A model generated the notes under the pieces. That model was given only the letters and a program-made list of their open reading frames with translations. It had not been told where the DNA came from and made no database searches. Positions 32,865 to 41,001 of a stretch of DNA of 64,000 nt are shown here, piece after piece. The position numbers and the translations under genes were made by a program. The DNA is from JAJRZL01 sp964557855 (lineage in GTDB: Bacteria > Zixibacteria > MSB-5A5 > GN15 > FEB-12). The DNA lies in contig CAZLBP010000016.1 in NCBI GenBank assembly GCA_964557855.1, positions 17,770 through 81,769 of the forward strand. The letters are read 5' to 3'. How positions within the stretch are numbered: the stretch's first letter is position 1; each line of letters begins with the position of its first letter.

Positions 32865-34278
32865 CAAGAGCGGCTTCTACATTGACGTCGGGTGTCCGGG
32901 GTGCGGCGGCCGGCTCGAGCTGGAAGAGAACTTCTTTGTTCTGCCGTGCCGTTACTGCGGTTCCATCCTCAGAATCCGAATGCCCGATTCTCCTCCCGCC
33001 TATCTGGTTAAGAGCAAGGTCGACAGATTCAAGGTCCGCTTTGGCATTGATCGCTATTTGAAAGAGCAGAATCAACCTCTGACCGATTCCGGTACACAAT
33101 TCAAACAGATATATTATCCCTATTGGAAGATCCGGGTGATCCTCCTGAAGACCCGTAATCGCATCGAGACCGTTGAGCACGACAATAATGAGTATGGTTC
33201 CTATGGCTCCTGCGAATATGGGTCTACCGGAGGCAGCAGAACGGTTGAAACGAGAAAGACCGAAATATCACTTTCGCCGGCGGAATTCACGTTTCCGGCC
33301 GGGGCCGAATTGGCCGGCGTGCCGAGTTCGCTGGGCAGACGTGTCGAGTACCTGCACGCAGTACCGTTCGGAATTGAAGAAGTAGAAAGTGATTTTCATT
33401 CTTTGCCGGTAGGGATATCATGGGAGTCAGTCCAAAAACGACTTGAGAAATCGATTCGATCTGTCGGCATGCTGGATAACGCTGATTTCGGACGCAACCG
33501 GACCGAGTTTTTCTATCCGGTCGGCTCCATAGTCTACTTCCCCTATGTAATTGCTGAGTCCTACGGGACCGGGTCAGTTCGTCGGTGGATAGTCGACGGC
33601 GTTACGGGAAGAGTAGTAAACGGAATGGATCACCGTCTCAAAGAAACCGCCGGTCCCCTGCCGGACAACGCCGCCGTCGCATGCGGACAACTTCAAGTGG
33701 AGCATCACCGGTGCGGCAATTGTGGGTATGATTTGCCGGAACGGCAATCGTACATCTATCTCTGTCGACACTGTCACCAACTCATTACCATGGAAGACAG
33801 TCCCTGCCTGCAGTCCGAACTCAGAATCACGTCGAATCGCGGGAATCACGAGGACCGGCTAGTGCCGTTTTGGGTCATTCGGTTTGAGTACGATATCATT
33901 CAGTTGTCCGGCAGTTCGCTCGGAAGCTCAACCAACAGCAATCGGTTGGTCTTACCGGCGTTTCGACTGCGGAATTTCGAATCGGCCTACCGTCTCTCGA
34001 GACGCATTTCTTCCGCTCTCGACAAGCTCGACCTTGAGGATCTGATTCAGCCGGATAGTCGATTAAGCCCGGTGGATATTGGTCCGTCCGAGGCCCTGAT
34101 TATGGCCGAAGTAGTCTGCGCTCGAGACCGGATGAACGTGTCAACTTCTCTTGACTTACCTTCTTTCAAGGATGCGGTGAAGGAGATGAGCATCGCCTAT
34201 GTGCCCTTCCATCCGGAGCACTACTTCAATGTTGATTCAGTCCTGGGAGCAGTGACGTTCGAAAAGAGCGCAGGCTGA
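32845..34278 (+). CDS. Zinc-ribbon protein of unknown function, partner of SPFH protein
   Basis: The product is 477 aa from ATG 32845, inside the SPFH gene end; an earlier GTG is possible. An N-terminal zinc ribbon (CPGC ... CRYC, about residues 17-40) and a central one (CGNC ... CRHC, about 290-315) bracket beta-rich segments with 'YYPYWKIRV' and later 'LVPFWVIRFEYD', which read as two repeats of one domain. No membrane segment or enzyme motif is evident. I do not recognise a named family. The 20-bp overlap implies coupled translation with the SPFH protein. Confidence 0.7.
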   Translation: MSRTPNSKSGFYIDVGCPGCGGRLELEENFFVLPCRYCGSILRIRMPDSPPAYLVKSKVDRFKVRFGIDRYLKEQNQPLTDSGTQFKQIYYPYWKIRVILLKTRNRIETVEHDNNEYGSYGSCEYGSTGGSRTVETRKTEISLSPAEFTFPAGAELAGVPSSLGRRVEYLHAVPFGIEEVESDFHSLPVGISWESVQKRLEKSIRSVGMLDNADFGRNRTEFFYPVGSIVYFPYVIAESYGTGSVRRWIVDGVTGRVVNGMDHRLKETAGPLPDNAAVACGQLQVEHHRCGNCGYDLPERQSYIYLCRHCHQLITMEDSPCLQSELRITSNRGNHEDRLVPFWVIRFEYDIIQLSGSSLGSSTNSNRLVLPAFRLRNFESAYRLSRRISSALDKLDLEDLIQPDSRLSPVDIGPSEALIMAEVVCARDRMNVSTSLDLPSFKDAVKEMSIAYVPFHPEHYFNVDSVLGAVTFEKSAG

Positions 34279-34370
34279 GAGTTCTTATTAATACCCGGGG
34301 TGCAACTCTCCCTTCGGTGGTCGCCCACCGCTCCGGAGGCTGTTTCATAAGTAGTAAATCGGCGTTGAGG

Positions 34371-34482
34371 CTTGTCGACTGTGCCCTCCACGCGTAGGGT
34401 GCAGCCTTGCGCCGCACGGACTTACCGGATCGGCGGGGACGAGCCCCGCCTCTACGCGACACGAAAGTTGAACGAATATCAC
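34371..34482 (+). repeat. Dispersed repeat, inverted partner of 62184-62297
   Basis: The 47-nt part 34436-34482, including GAGCCCCGCCTCTACGCGAC, is identical to the reverse complement of 62184-62230 except at one base. The similarity continues with about eight differences in 39 nt to 34397 and more weakly to 34371. The two copies lie 27.7 kb apart in opposite orientation and both are intergenic. Confidence 0.8.
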
Positions 34483-34738
34483 GTTTTGCGACAGCCTCCC
34501 CCTTCCTGACCGCTTGGACCGTCCTGAGATTGAGGGTAATGCTGTTAACAAGAGTTGTTCCATCTTCCGGCGACCGGGAACTTTGTCTGCAAATCGTTGT
34601 CTAACAGGTAACCTAAGGAGACCTGTCGCGAAAAATCTTGCTATCGATTAAAGATTTGTCTATGTTCGGACGATGATTGAGGCCGGGTTGTCCTCGGATC
34701 CCGGCTGTCTGAGGCACTGTTGCTGAACAAAACGGTGG

Positions 34739-34771
34739 CCGTGGCTATAAAGACAAAAGCAGAAGCCACGG
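34739..34771 (+). promoter_or_regulatory. Leader hairpin upstream of the BNR-repeat gene
   Basis: The 8-bp stem CCGTGGCT/AGCCACGG has a 17-nt A-rich loop and ends 25 nt before the TTG start. No T-tract is present. It may affect mRNA stability; function not shown. Confidence 0.35.
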
Positions 34772-34796
34772 TCGGTTTTCTGAATCGGAGTAAGAT

Positions 34797-37406
34797 TTGA
34801 GTAAAGGCAGTTTTCCGGCCATTGTCGTTGCAACCGCACTTCTCCTGCTTTTATCGGGGCCGGTATCGGCCGGGATTGCAGTCAGTTTTGACAATCCCGA
34901 TACCGTAATAGCCAGCAATACAGTTATCGAGATTATTGAACACAACGGTGGCATCTGGATGGCCACCGGCGAAGGCGTCAATTTCACCTTCGACAGCGGC
35001 CGCACGTGGCTGTTGTACGACTCATCTAACGGTTTGATAACGAATGACATTTCGGCACTCTATGCCATTAAAGGCCGCCTTTGGGTGGCTACCGGCCATT
35101 CGGAAAATATTGGGGGACAGAGCGTGGGATTCTCCGATGCGCTGATGTATACCGATAACAACGGACAAACCTGGGGCATTGCCGATTTCGAGGGAATACC
35201 CGATGTGATCGGAGGCGACAAACAGATTTTCGATATTACGGGTCACTACGACCCGTCGCAGAACGAAGACTGGCTGTTTTTTGCCGCGTTTGCGGGTTCA
35301 TTCCTGGCGTCACGCGACGGCGGTGTGAGTTGGCGGCGCATATATTCCTCGGCAGCCGACTCTTTCAGGTATGTTAATGAATCCCAGCCACCGGTGCAGA
35401 CGCGCTATTTCTCATGTGTCACGGATACCTCACACGGCGATTCACTCTTCGTGTGGACCGGCACGGCCGGTGGTATATTCCAGTACGTGTTTGCTCCACC
35501 TGATCAACGTCCCAGCTCTAAATTGATTACTGATATAATGTTCTGCAATGAATGCGGTCCGGGGGACAGCAGTCGAGTTTATTTTGGCGGGGCCAATGGC
35601 GTGACCCGAGGAACAGCTTCAGGAGGGCCGTTTATTTCTCGCTTCCTGGAAGATGGTTTGCCGGGTCTATATATATCGAGGATATTCCCATTCGCCGGCA
35701 GAGTGTTCGTGGGTACCAAGACGGATGTGGATGGTCTCTCGACCGGATTGGCGGTTTCGACCGACGGTGGTGACAGCTACACGGCTCTGAGCGGTTTCAC
35801 GGACGTGATTGGTCCGGACAGAACGGTCTTCGATATGGCCGTCAGGCGAGACCGCATGTACCTGGCCGGTGAAAGAGCGGGTTTGTTCGTATCCCTCGAT
35901 ACCGGAGCCAGCTGGACCCATATTTGGGTCGACTCGTCGGACACCAGCGCCGCCAATGCCCGCAATACGGTGCTTGCTCTCGATGTATTTGTGGACACGC
36001 TCAGAGTCGGCACCGATTCCGGATTGGTGACGTTGTACATGGATTCTACAGGTGCTATTGATTCGTCGCGGTACGATGTATTTCCGGAGACGCCCGGTTT
36101 CGGCAGCGCTCGAGTGATCGGAGTTCACACGCAGGTCTTCTATGACTCGACCGGGCCGACATACGATTCCCTGGCTATCTGGACAATCAACCGACCGCTT
36201 ACTGCCTCGGGCAGCCCCGTGGTGCTTCGTTCCCGCGAGGCTCCGTTACAGGACGGTGAACAAGATACTCTCTGGCAGGCCTTACAGCCGGAAGTGCTGA
36301 CAAATGATATCGTGTTTATCGGCGACACCGTGTGGGCCGTCGGCGAGGCCGGGTTGCGGTTCAGCGATGACGGTTCCAATCCGTCCAAGGTCTTCACGAT
36401 TAGAGACACGACCAGCCTTGATGAGTTCGACAGCGAAGAAATAACCGTCATGTCCGTCAGCGGCGACACTGTCATAGTCGGTACGAATCAAGGATTTGCG
36501 ATCTCCCACGACTGCGGTCAACGGTACAAGATATTCAGAGTGAACACGGACACGCTCGCCGCCGATATTGTGATTAATCACACGCGGAATAGTACGTCCG
36601 GGCAAATATCGGGAGATTTCATTCCGGCGCTGGGAGTCCAGTACCTGGAGGATGAGTTGGCGCGTATTTGGGTCTCGGCCCGACCGGCGCTCACAGGAGG
36701 GTCGCAGGCTATCTCGACGGGCATCTATCTGCCGGTCGATTCCGGTGGCAACGTCCTGGAGTCCGAGTCAGACAGCGGTTTCGCTCGCTATGACATCCAA
36801 TGGGGCTTAGGTTATGACACCGGTTTTGCCTGGAATTTCGGCTTTAACGGTGACACTGTTTTCGCCGCTTCGGACAACGGCTTGCTCTTCAACTTTGGTG
36901 ACACCGGGAGGACCTGGGATACAGTCGCACTGGTCGACGCCGACAACAACGTCCTGGTAGAACCAGACGTGTCCATCTTTGCCGTTGAAGTTGTAGGAAA
37001 CTCTCTCTGGGTGGGTACCGAACAGGCTACCGTACGGGTGGGTCTGGATGACTTTGTGGCCGACAGCACATTCTTCTTTGTTGATCGTGAGAGTGCCTCG
37101 GATCTTGTCTATGGTTTCCCTGTGCCGTTCAGTCATTCAGCCGGCGGTGGCGTCGACTTTCATTTCGTTCTGGATGAGCAGCAACAGGTCACGCTGGAAG
37201 TCTACGACGCAGCCATGAACCTGGTCGCGCGGGTTATAGAAAACCGATCTTTCGGTCCCGGAACGTATCACGGCCGCAATACGGGCGTACCGACCTGGGA
37301 CGGTCGCAACGGTGCGGGCGATAGGGTAGCCGTAGGACCCTACTACTTCAAAGTCGAATTATCTTCCGGCGACGTGCGCTGGGGCAAACTGGCGGTGATA
37401 CCATGA
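34797..37406 (+). CDS. Secreted BNR/Asp-box repeat protein with FlgD-like C-terminal domain
   Basis: The product has 869 aa. It starts at TTG 34797 behind GGAG (34787-34790). Residues 1-24 are a signal peptide. Several Asp-box motifs (S-x-D-x-G-x-x-W) recur: 'FDSGRTWLL', 'DNNGQTWGI', 'SRDGGVSWRRI', 'STDGGDSYTAL', 'SLDTGASWTHI' and 'FGDTGRTWDTV', indicating a sortilin/photosystem-assembly-like beta-propeller. The last 95 residues ('GFPVPFSHSAGGGVDFHFVL ... VEVYDAAMNLV ... WDGRNGAGDRVAVGPYYFKVE') form a FlgD-like/type A sorting domain. It overlaps the next PorV-like gene by 4 bp. No enzymatic residue is identified. Confidence 0.8.
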   Translation: MSKGSFPAIVVATALLLLLSGPVSAGIAVSFDNPDTVIASNTVIEIIEHNGGIWMATGEGVNFTFDSGRTWLLYDSSNGLITNDISALYAIKGRLWVATGHSENIGGQSVGFSDALMYTDNNGQTWGIADFEGIPDVIGGDKQIFDITGHYDPSQNEDWLFFAAFAGSFLASRDGGVSWRRIYSSAADSFRYVNESQPPVQTRYFSCVTDTSHGDSLFVWTGTAGGIFQYVFAPPDQRPSSKLITDIMFCNECGPGDSSRVYFGGANGVTRGTASGGPFISRFLEDGLPGLYISRIFPFAGRVFVGTKTDVDGLSTGLAVSTDGGDSYTALSGFTDVIGPDRTVFDMAVRRDRMYLAGERAGLFVSLDTGASWTHIWVDSSDTSAANARNTVLALDVFVDTLRVGTDSGLVTLYMDSTGAIDSSRYDVFPETPGFGSARVIGVHTQVFYDSTGPTYDSLAIWTINRPLTASGSPVVLRSREAPLQDGEQDTLWQALQPEVLTNDIVFIGDTVWAVGEAGLRFSDDGSNPSKVFTIRDTTSLDEFDSEEITVMSVSGDTVIVGTNQGFAISHDCGQRYKIFRVNTDTLAADIVINHTRNSTSGQISGDFIPALGVQYLEDELARIWVSARPALTGGSQAISTGIYLPVDSGGNVLESESDSGFARYDIQWGLGYDTGFAWNFGFNGDTVFAASDNGLLFNFGDTGRTWDTVALVDADNNVLVEPDVSIFAVEVVGNSLWVGTEQATVRVGLDDFVADSTFFFVDRESASDLVYGFPVPFSHSAGGGVDFHFVLDEQQQVTLEVYDAAMNLVARVIENRSFGPGTYHGRNTGVPTWDGRNGAGDRVAVGPYYFKVELSSGDVRWGKLAVIP

Positions 37407-38404
37407 CAAAGTCCAGGAACCGTTGCAGCATGTTCTTCATAGTGGCGGTGCTCTTACTTCCGCCAACGATAGCCCTCCGGGCCGCCGACGGTGACGGCGG
37501 TCAGCCGGGAGCGTTCTTCCGGATTCCGATCGGGGCTCGGCCCACGGCTATGGGCGGGGCCTATCTGGCGATCTCCAATGATGGCGCCGCGCCACTCTTT
37601 AATCCGGCCGGGGTCGTCTCTCTTAAGAAAAAGCTCTTCGCTACTTCGTATCGCGCCATGGATCTGGACCGCTCCCTCGGTTATATTACTTTGCTCGTAC
37701 CGACCAGAGAAGAATCCACAATCGGTATCAACTGGCACTATTTCGGAGCCGGGGAGATAACGCTGCGCAACAGCGACGGGCGTGAAATTGGCCGGGAAGT
37801 CAGTTTCAATAATCACGATATCTCGATCCTTTTTGCCAAGCGATTCGAGGAGTACCTGTCGCTCGGTTTGCGGGCCGGTTACCTGTACTCGACCTTTGCC
37901 GAGATGTCAACCTTCTCCGTGGGAGTGGATGTGGGAGCCATGATCTATCTCAGCGGCTTCTACAACCGGGAGCGGCGAGATGAAGCCTTCATGCGCGATG
38001 TACAAATCGGACTGACGGTCAAAAATCTGGCCGCCACCTACCGGTGGGACACCGAAAAGTACAACGAGGAAATCGGCGGCGGCGACCTGAGCGTTGAGCA
38101 GGAAGATAAGATACCGGTTGAAGTGGGACTCGGTGTGTCCGCCCGGTTCCTGAAACGGAAGTTGCTGGTGGCAACGGACATTATCAAGAACGAAAAGCAG
38201 GATCCTTTCTTTCACGGCGGCGCGGAGTATTTCATATCTCCGGAATTCGCCATACGCGGGGGTTATTCCGATGGTCGCTTCACGGCCGGCACGGGGTATG
38301 TCTTCACCATCGGCAACCAGGTTCTGGCCATCGACTACGCTTTCGCCACCGACAAAGTCGATGAAGGCTCTGAACATATTTTCTCATTTGATTTGTTGTT
38401 CTGA
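37403..38404 (+). CDS. PorV/PorQ-family outer membrane protein
   Basis: The product has 333 aa with a signal peptide (hydrophobic residues 10-26) and the family motif 'IPIGARPTAMGGAYLAISND' followed by 'FNPAGVVSL'. The remainder is a string of amphipathic strands and ends in '...IFSFDLLF', a typical outer-membrane C-terminus. It is coupled to the upstream BNR protein (ATGA overlap) and is followed 9 bp later by another family member. The pairing of a sorting-domain protein with PorV-like partners suggests a dedicated secretion or anchoring unit, by analogy with PorV shuttling T9SS cargo. Confidence 0.8.
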   Translation: MTKSRNRCSMFFIVAVLLLPPTIALRAADGDGGQPGAFFRIPIGARPTAMGGAYLAISNDGAAPLFNPAGVVSLKKKLFATSYRAMDLDRSLGYITLLVPTREESTIGINWHYFGAGEITLRNSDGREIGREVSFNNHDISILFAKRFEEYLSLGLRAGYLYSTFAEMSTFSVGVDVGAMIYLSGFYNRERRDEAFMRDVQIGLTVKNLAATYRWDTEKYNEEIGGGDLSVEQEDKIPVEVGLGVSARFLKRKLLVATDIIKNEKQDPFFHGGAEYFISPEFAIRGGYSDGRFTAGTGYVFTIGNQVLAIDYAFATDKVDEGSEHIFSFDLLF

Positions 38405-38413
38405 AGGTAAACG

Positions 38414-39319
38414 GTGATGAAACGAACTACTTGCGGTCTGGTTTTTATGTTCCTCCTGTCGATCGTTGCCAACTCCGCTTACGGTAGTGACGGTCTGTCA
38501 ATGCTCAAAGTCGAAACCGGGGCCGAACCCTCGGGCATGGGCGGTGCCGTGGCGGCCGTGACCGGCTCGCCGGATTTGATTGTTTACAACCCGGCCGCAG
38601 CAGCCGACTTTAACAAGTTTCATGTCTCATTAGGGCACACCGCCTACTGGAACGACATTCGCATGGAGAGCGGCCACTTTGCGATGAAAGTATCACGGCG
38701 CGTGAACCTCCATGGCGGTATTCGTTATGCCGCCATCGACGAACTGGAGTTCCGAGGGGAAGTGGCCAGCGAGGAACCGCTGGGCTATTTTGATGCTCAC
38801 GATATCTCCGCAAAAGCAGGGCTGGCTGTCGAACTGACCGACTGGCTCTCAACCGGCTTCTCATTGGGGGCCGTGTCGGAGAAGATCGAGGCCTGGCACG
38901 GAGGTACTTTTGCCTTCGATTTCGGTCTACTGGCGCGAACGACGCAGAACGTGACTGTCGGTGCGGCAATCACTAACCTCGGCTCAGACTTCAGGCTCAG
39001 CAAGGCCGACAATACCGAGTCTCGGGACATAGCATTGCCCACGACCTACCGGGTCGGGGCGGCGTATCAGTACGGCGAATACCTCGGGGCGGCCGATCTG
39101 GTTTATGTCGATGACGAGGCGCACGTTCACGTGGGCGCCGAAGCGGCGATCGAGGAGATCTTCGAGGTGCGGGCCGGTTACATGTTTAATTACGATATTA
39201 AGAACTTCACGGCGGGCGTATCGTTTACACGCTACTCCATCAAGATCGATTATGCCTTTGTTCCCTTCGAAAAGGACCTGGGCACGTCGCATATGTTTAA
39301 CGTGACGTTTAGTCTATAG
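38414..39319 (+). CDS. PorV/PorQ-family outer membrane protein
   Basis: The product has 301 aa with a signal peptide (about residues 1-24) and the motif 'VETGAEPSGMGGAVAAVTGS' then 'VYNPAAAADF'. It shares the 'YNFD...FTAG.....F' strand pattern near the end with the two paralogues ('FNYDIKNFTAGVSFTRY'). It ends in 'MFNVTFSL'. It is the last gene of this envelope cluster. Divergence from the neighbour at 37403 is considerable, so the duplication is old. Confidence 0.78.
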   Translation: MMKRTTCGLVFMFLLSIVANSAYGSDGLSMLKVETGAEPSGMGGAVAAVTGSPDLIVYNPAAAADFNKFHVSLGHTAYWNDIRMESGHFAMKVSRRVNLHGGIRYAAIDELEFRGEVASEEPLGYFDAHDISAKAGLAVELTDWLSTGFSLGAVSEKIEAWHGGTFAFDFGLLARTTQNVTVGAAITNLGSDFRLSKADNTESRDIALPTTYRVGAAYQYGEYLGAADLVYVDDEAHVHVGAEAAIEEIFEVRAGYMFNYDIKNFTAGVSFTRYSIKIDYAFVPFEKDLGTSHMFNVTFSL

Positions 39320-39477
39320 GAGATAGAACGAGAGATATTTGGTAACGGGAGACGGTCAGGTGGAGGGATCTTCTCACGAAATACGAACGAGCGAATGGAT
39401 TTGTGAGCAGGTCAATCTCACTTCGGGATTGACTTCAGGTGTCAAGTCCGAATGAGCTTGACCTGTGAAACGGTAAA

Positions 39478-39500
39478 CCCACCGCAAGCGGTGGGGCACC
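39478..39500 (-). repeat. Short palindromic repeat upstream of the isocitrate dehydrogenase gene
   Basis: It contains the perfect inverted repeat CCCACCGC-AA-GCGGTGGG followed by GCACC. Its reverse complement matches 40717-40739, downstream of the same gene, at 22 of 23 bases. Confidence 0.65.
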
Positions 39501-39567
39501 GCCGGGCATTTGCCCCCCACATTGAAACGAAAGATTAATGAAATAGAGATACAGGAGCAATTGATCA

Positions 39568-40686
39568 ATGGCCAAGTACAAAATCGCATGGTTGCCGGGT
39601 GATGGGGTTGGAAACGATGTTATGGAGGCTGCCAAAATCGTGCTGGACAAGATGCAGTTTGATGCGGAGTACATTCACGGCGACATCGGTTGGGAGTTCT
39701 GGCGCACGGAGGCCGACCCGCTGCCCAAGCGAACCGTCGAGCTGCTGAAGAAAGTCGACTGTGCGCTCTTTGGCGCCATCACTTCCAAACCGAAAGAAGA
39801 AGCCGAACAGGAACTGATACCGGAACTGCAGGGCAAGGGGCACGTTTATTCGTCGCCCATCGTCCGCCTCCGCCAGGAATTCAATCTCCGTACCAACCTG
39901 CGGCCCTGCAAGGCGTACCCGGGCAACCCGCTCATCTACAAAGAGGGTATTGATCTCGTCGTTTTTCGAGAAAACACCGAGGACCTGTACAGTGGCGTGG
40001 AGTTTTTCCCGCTGCCGGACGAAGTTCGGGAAGTCGTCAAGAAGCACAACAAGAAGATGGCGCGTTTCGACCCGACCCCAGCCGATGAGATCGCCGTCTC
40101 GTTGCGAATCAACACCAGGACCGGCTGCCGGAACATCATCACCGACGCCTTTGAGTACGCCAAGAAGCACGGTTACAAGTCCGTAACGGTCGTCGAGAAA
40201 CCGAATGTCATACGGGAAACCTCGGGTCTGATGGTGCGCACCGCGCGCGAAGTGGCCAAGAATTATCCGGATATCGAGCTGTGGGAGACCAACATCGACG
40301 CCATGTGTATGTGGCTGATCAAAAACCCGATGGATTACTCCGTGATAGCTACTTCGAACATGTTTGGCGACATCGTCTCCGACCTGTGCGCGCAACTGGT
40401 GGGCGGCCTGGGCTTCGCGGCTTCGGGCAATATCGGCGACAATCTGGCGGTGTTCGAACCGACACACGGTTCCGCCCCGAAGTACGCCGGTCAGTACAAA
40501 GTCAACCCGATGGCGATGCTGTTGACCACGAAGATGATGTTCGATTGGCTGGAGGAGACGGACAAAGCGGCCGCACTGGAAAACGCGATTGCTGAAGTAA
40601 TCAAAGAGGGCAAAGTCCGCACGTACGACATGGGCGGCACGAGCACGAGCCTGGAAGTAGCGGAGGCGGTGGCGGCGAAGGTGTGA
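39568..40686 (+). CDS. icd: Isocitrate dehydrogenase-type beta-decarboxylating dehydrogenase
   Basis: The product has 372 aa. The family marks are 'WLPGDGVGNDVMEAA', 'FRENTEDLYSGVE' (the isocitrate type; isopropylmalate dehydrogenases carry RELTGG), 'TNLRPCKAYPG', 'TNIDAMCMWLI', 'ATSNMFGDIVSDL' and 'FEPTHGSAPKYAG'. It oxidises and decarboxylates isocitrate; cofactor preference is not decided here, though the length suits NAD-type enzymes. The substrate loop reads 'YSSPIVRLRQEFNLRTN', where isocitrate enzymes usually have S-x-N, so a related substrate is possible. AGGAG lies 11 nt upstream of the ATG. Single gene, flanked by inverted short repeats. Confidence 0.85.
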   Translation: MAKYKIAWLPGDGVGNDVMEAAKIVLDKMQFDAEYIHGDIGWEFWRTEADPLPKRTVELLKKVDCALFGAITSKPKEEAEQELIPELQGKGHVYSSPIVRLRQEFNLRTNLRPCKAYPGNPLIYKEGIDLVVFRENTEDLYSGVEFFPLPDEVREVVKKHNKKMARFDPTPADEIAVSLRINTRTGCRNIITDAFEYAKKHGYKSVTVVEKPNVIRETSGLMVRTAREVAKNYPDIELWETNIDAMCMWLIKNPMDYSVIATSNMFGDIVSDLCAQLVGGLGFAASGNIGDNLAVFEPTHGSAPKYAGQYKVNPMAMLLTTKMMFDWLEETDKAAALENAIAEVIKEGKVRTYDMGGTSTSLEVAEAVAAKV

Positions 40687-40715
40687 CAAGAAGTAAGTCA
40701 GAATCACTCGGTGCC

Positions 40716-40745
40716 GGGTGCCCCACCGCTTGCGGAGGGGCACCC
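40716..40745 (+). repeat. Long hairpin repeat downstream of the isocitrate dehydrogenase gene
   Basis: GGGTGCCCC-A-CCGC pairs with GCGG-A-GGGGCACCC around TT: 13 pairs and one A-A mismatch. No T-tract follows, so it is a stable 3' hairpin rather than a clear intrinsic terminator. The core is an inverted copy of 39478-39500. Confidence 0.7.
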
Positions 40746-40828
40746 TGATACTGAGCTTCGGGTATAGCCCATCCCCCCCTCATTAAACTTGCCCCCATTT
40801 AATCCCTGTACTATGCTGAGCTGGTCGT

Positions 40829-40979
40829 TGCCGTCAGGTGAGGTCACCTGACGGCACACAGAGGGGCAGATGTGGACAACTGCCGCGCGCGAGGATGGAC
40901 CCCTGCCTTCGCAGGGGTGACAAGAACAATGTCATTCCCGCGCAAGCGGGAATCCAGTCAGGACCAGATGGATCCTGAC
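40829..40979 (+). repeat. Composite dispersed repeat, copy C
   Basis: It begins with a compact inverted unit (TGCCGTCAGGTGA..TCACCTGACGGCA), then the GGGGCAGATGTGGAC unit and one hairpin unit TCATTCCCGCG...GGAATCCAGTCAGG with the arm GATCCTGAC. 40863-40979 aligns with 23231-23348 almost base for base, same orientation, 17.6 kb apart. Confidence 0.82.
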
Positions 40980-41001
40980 TTACATTTGAAGGAATAGCCG
41001 G

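Larger units (their letters stand above)
34279..34796. other. Gene-free interval with dispersed repeat and leader hairpin
   Basis: This 518-bp stretch holds a dispersed repeat (34371-34482) and an 8-bp hairpin CCGTGGCT/AGCCACGG (34739-34771) just upstream of the next gene. Short frames here are products of the repeat. No consensus promoter stands out. Confidence 0.6.
40687..41001. other. Gene-free interval filled by two repeat types
   Basis: This 315-bp gap between the isocitrate dehydrogenase and permease genes contains the hairpin repeat (40716-40745) and composite repeat copy C (40829-40979). No consensus promoter was recognised. Confidence 0.6.

Noticed and set aside
34226..34563. Two short minus-strand frames with 'SRRGGARPRRSGK'-type peptides
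   Set aside because: They arise from the dispersed repeat; the same peptide pattern appears from its copy at 62.2 kb.
39565..40743. 392-codon open frame on the minus strand opposite the isocitrate dehydrogenase gene
   Set aside because: It is the mirror of a strongly supported gene; composition is His/Arg/Val-rich with no recognisable domain, typical of antisense shadows in GC-rich DNA.
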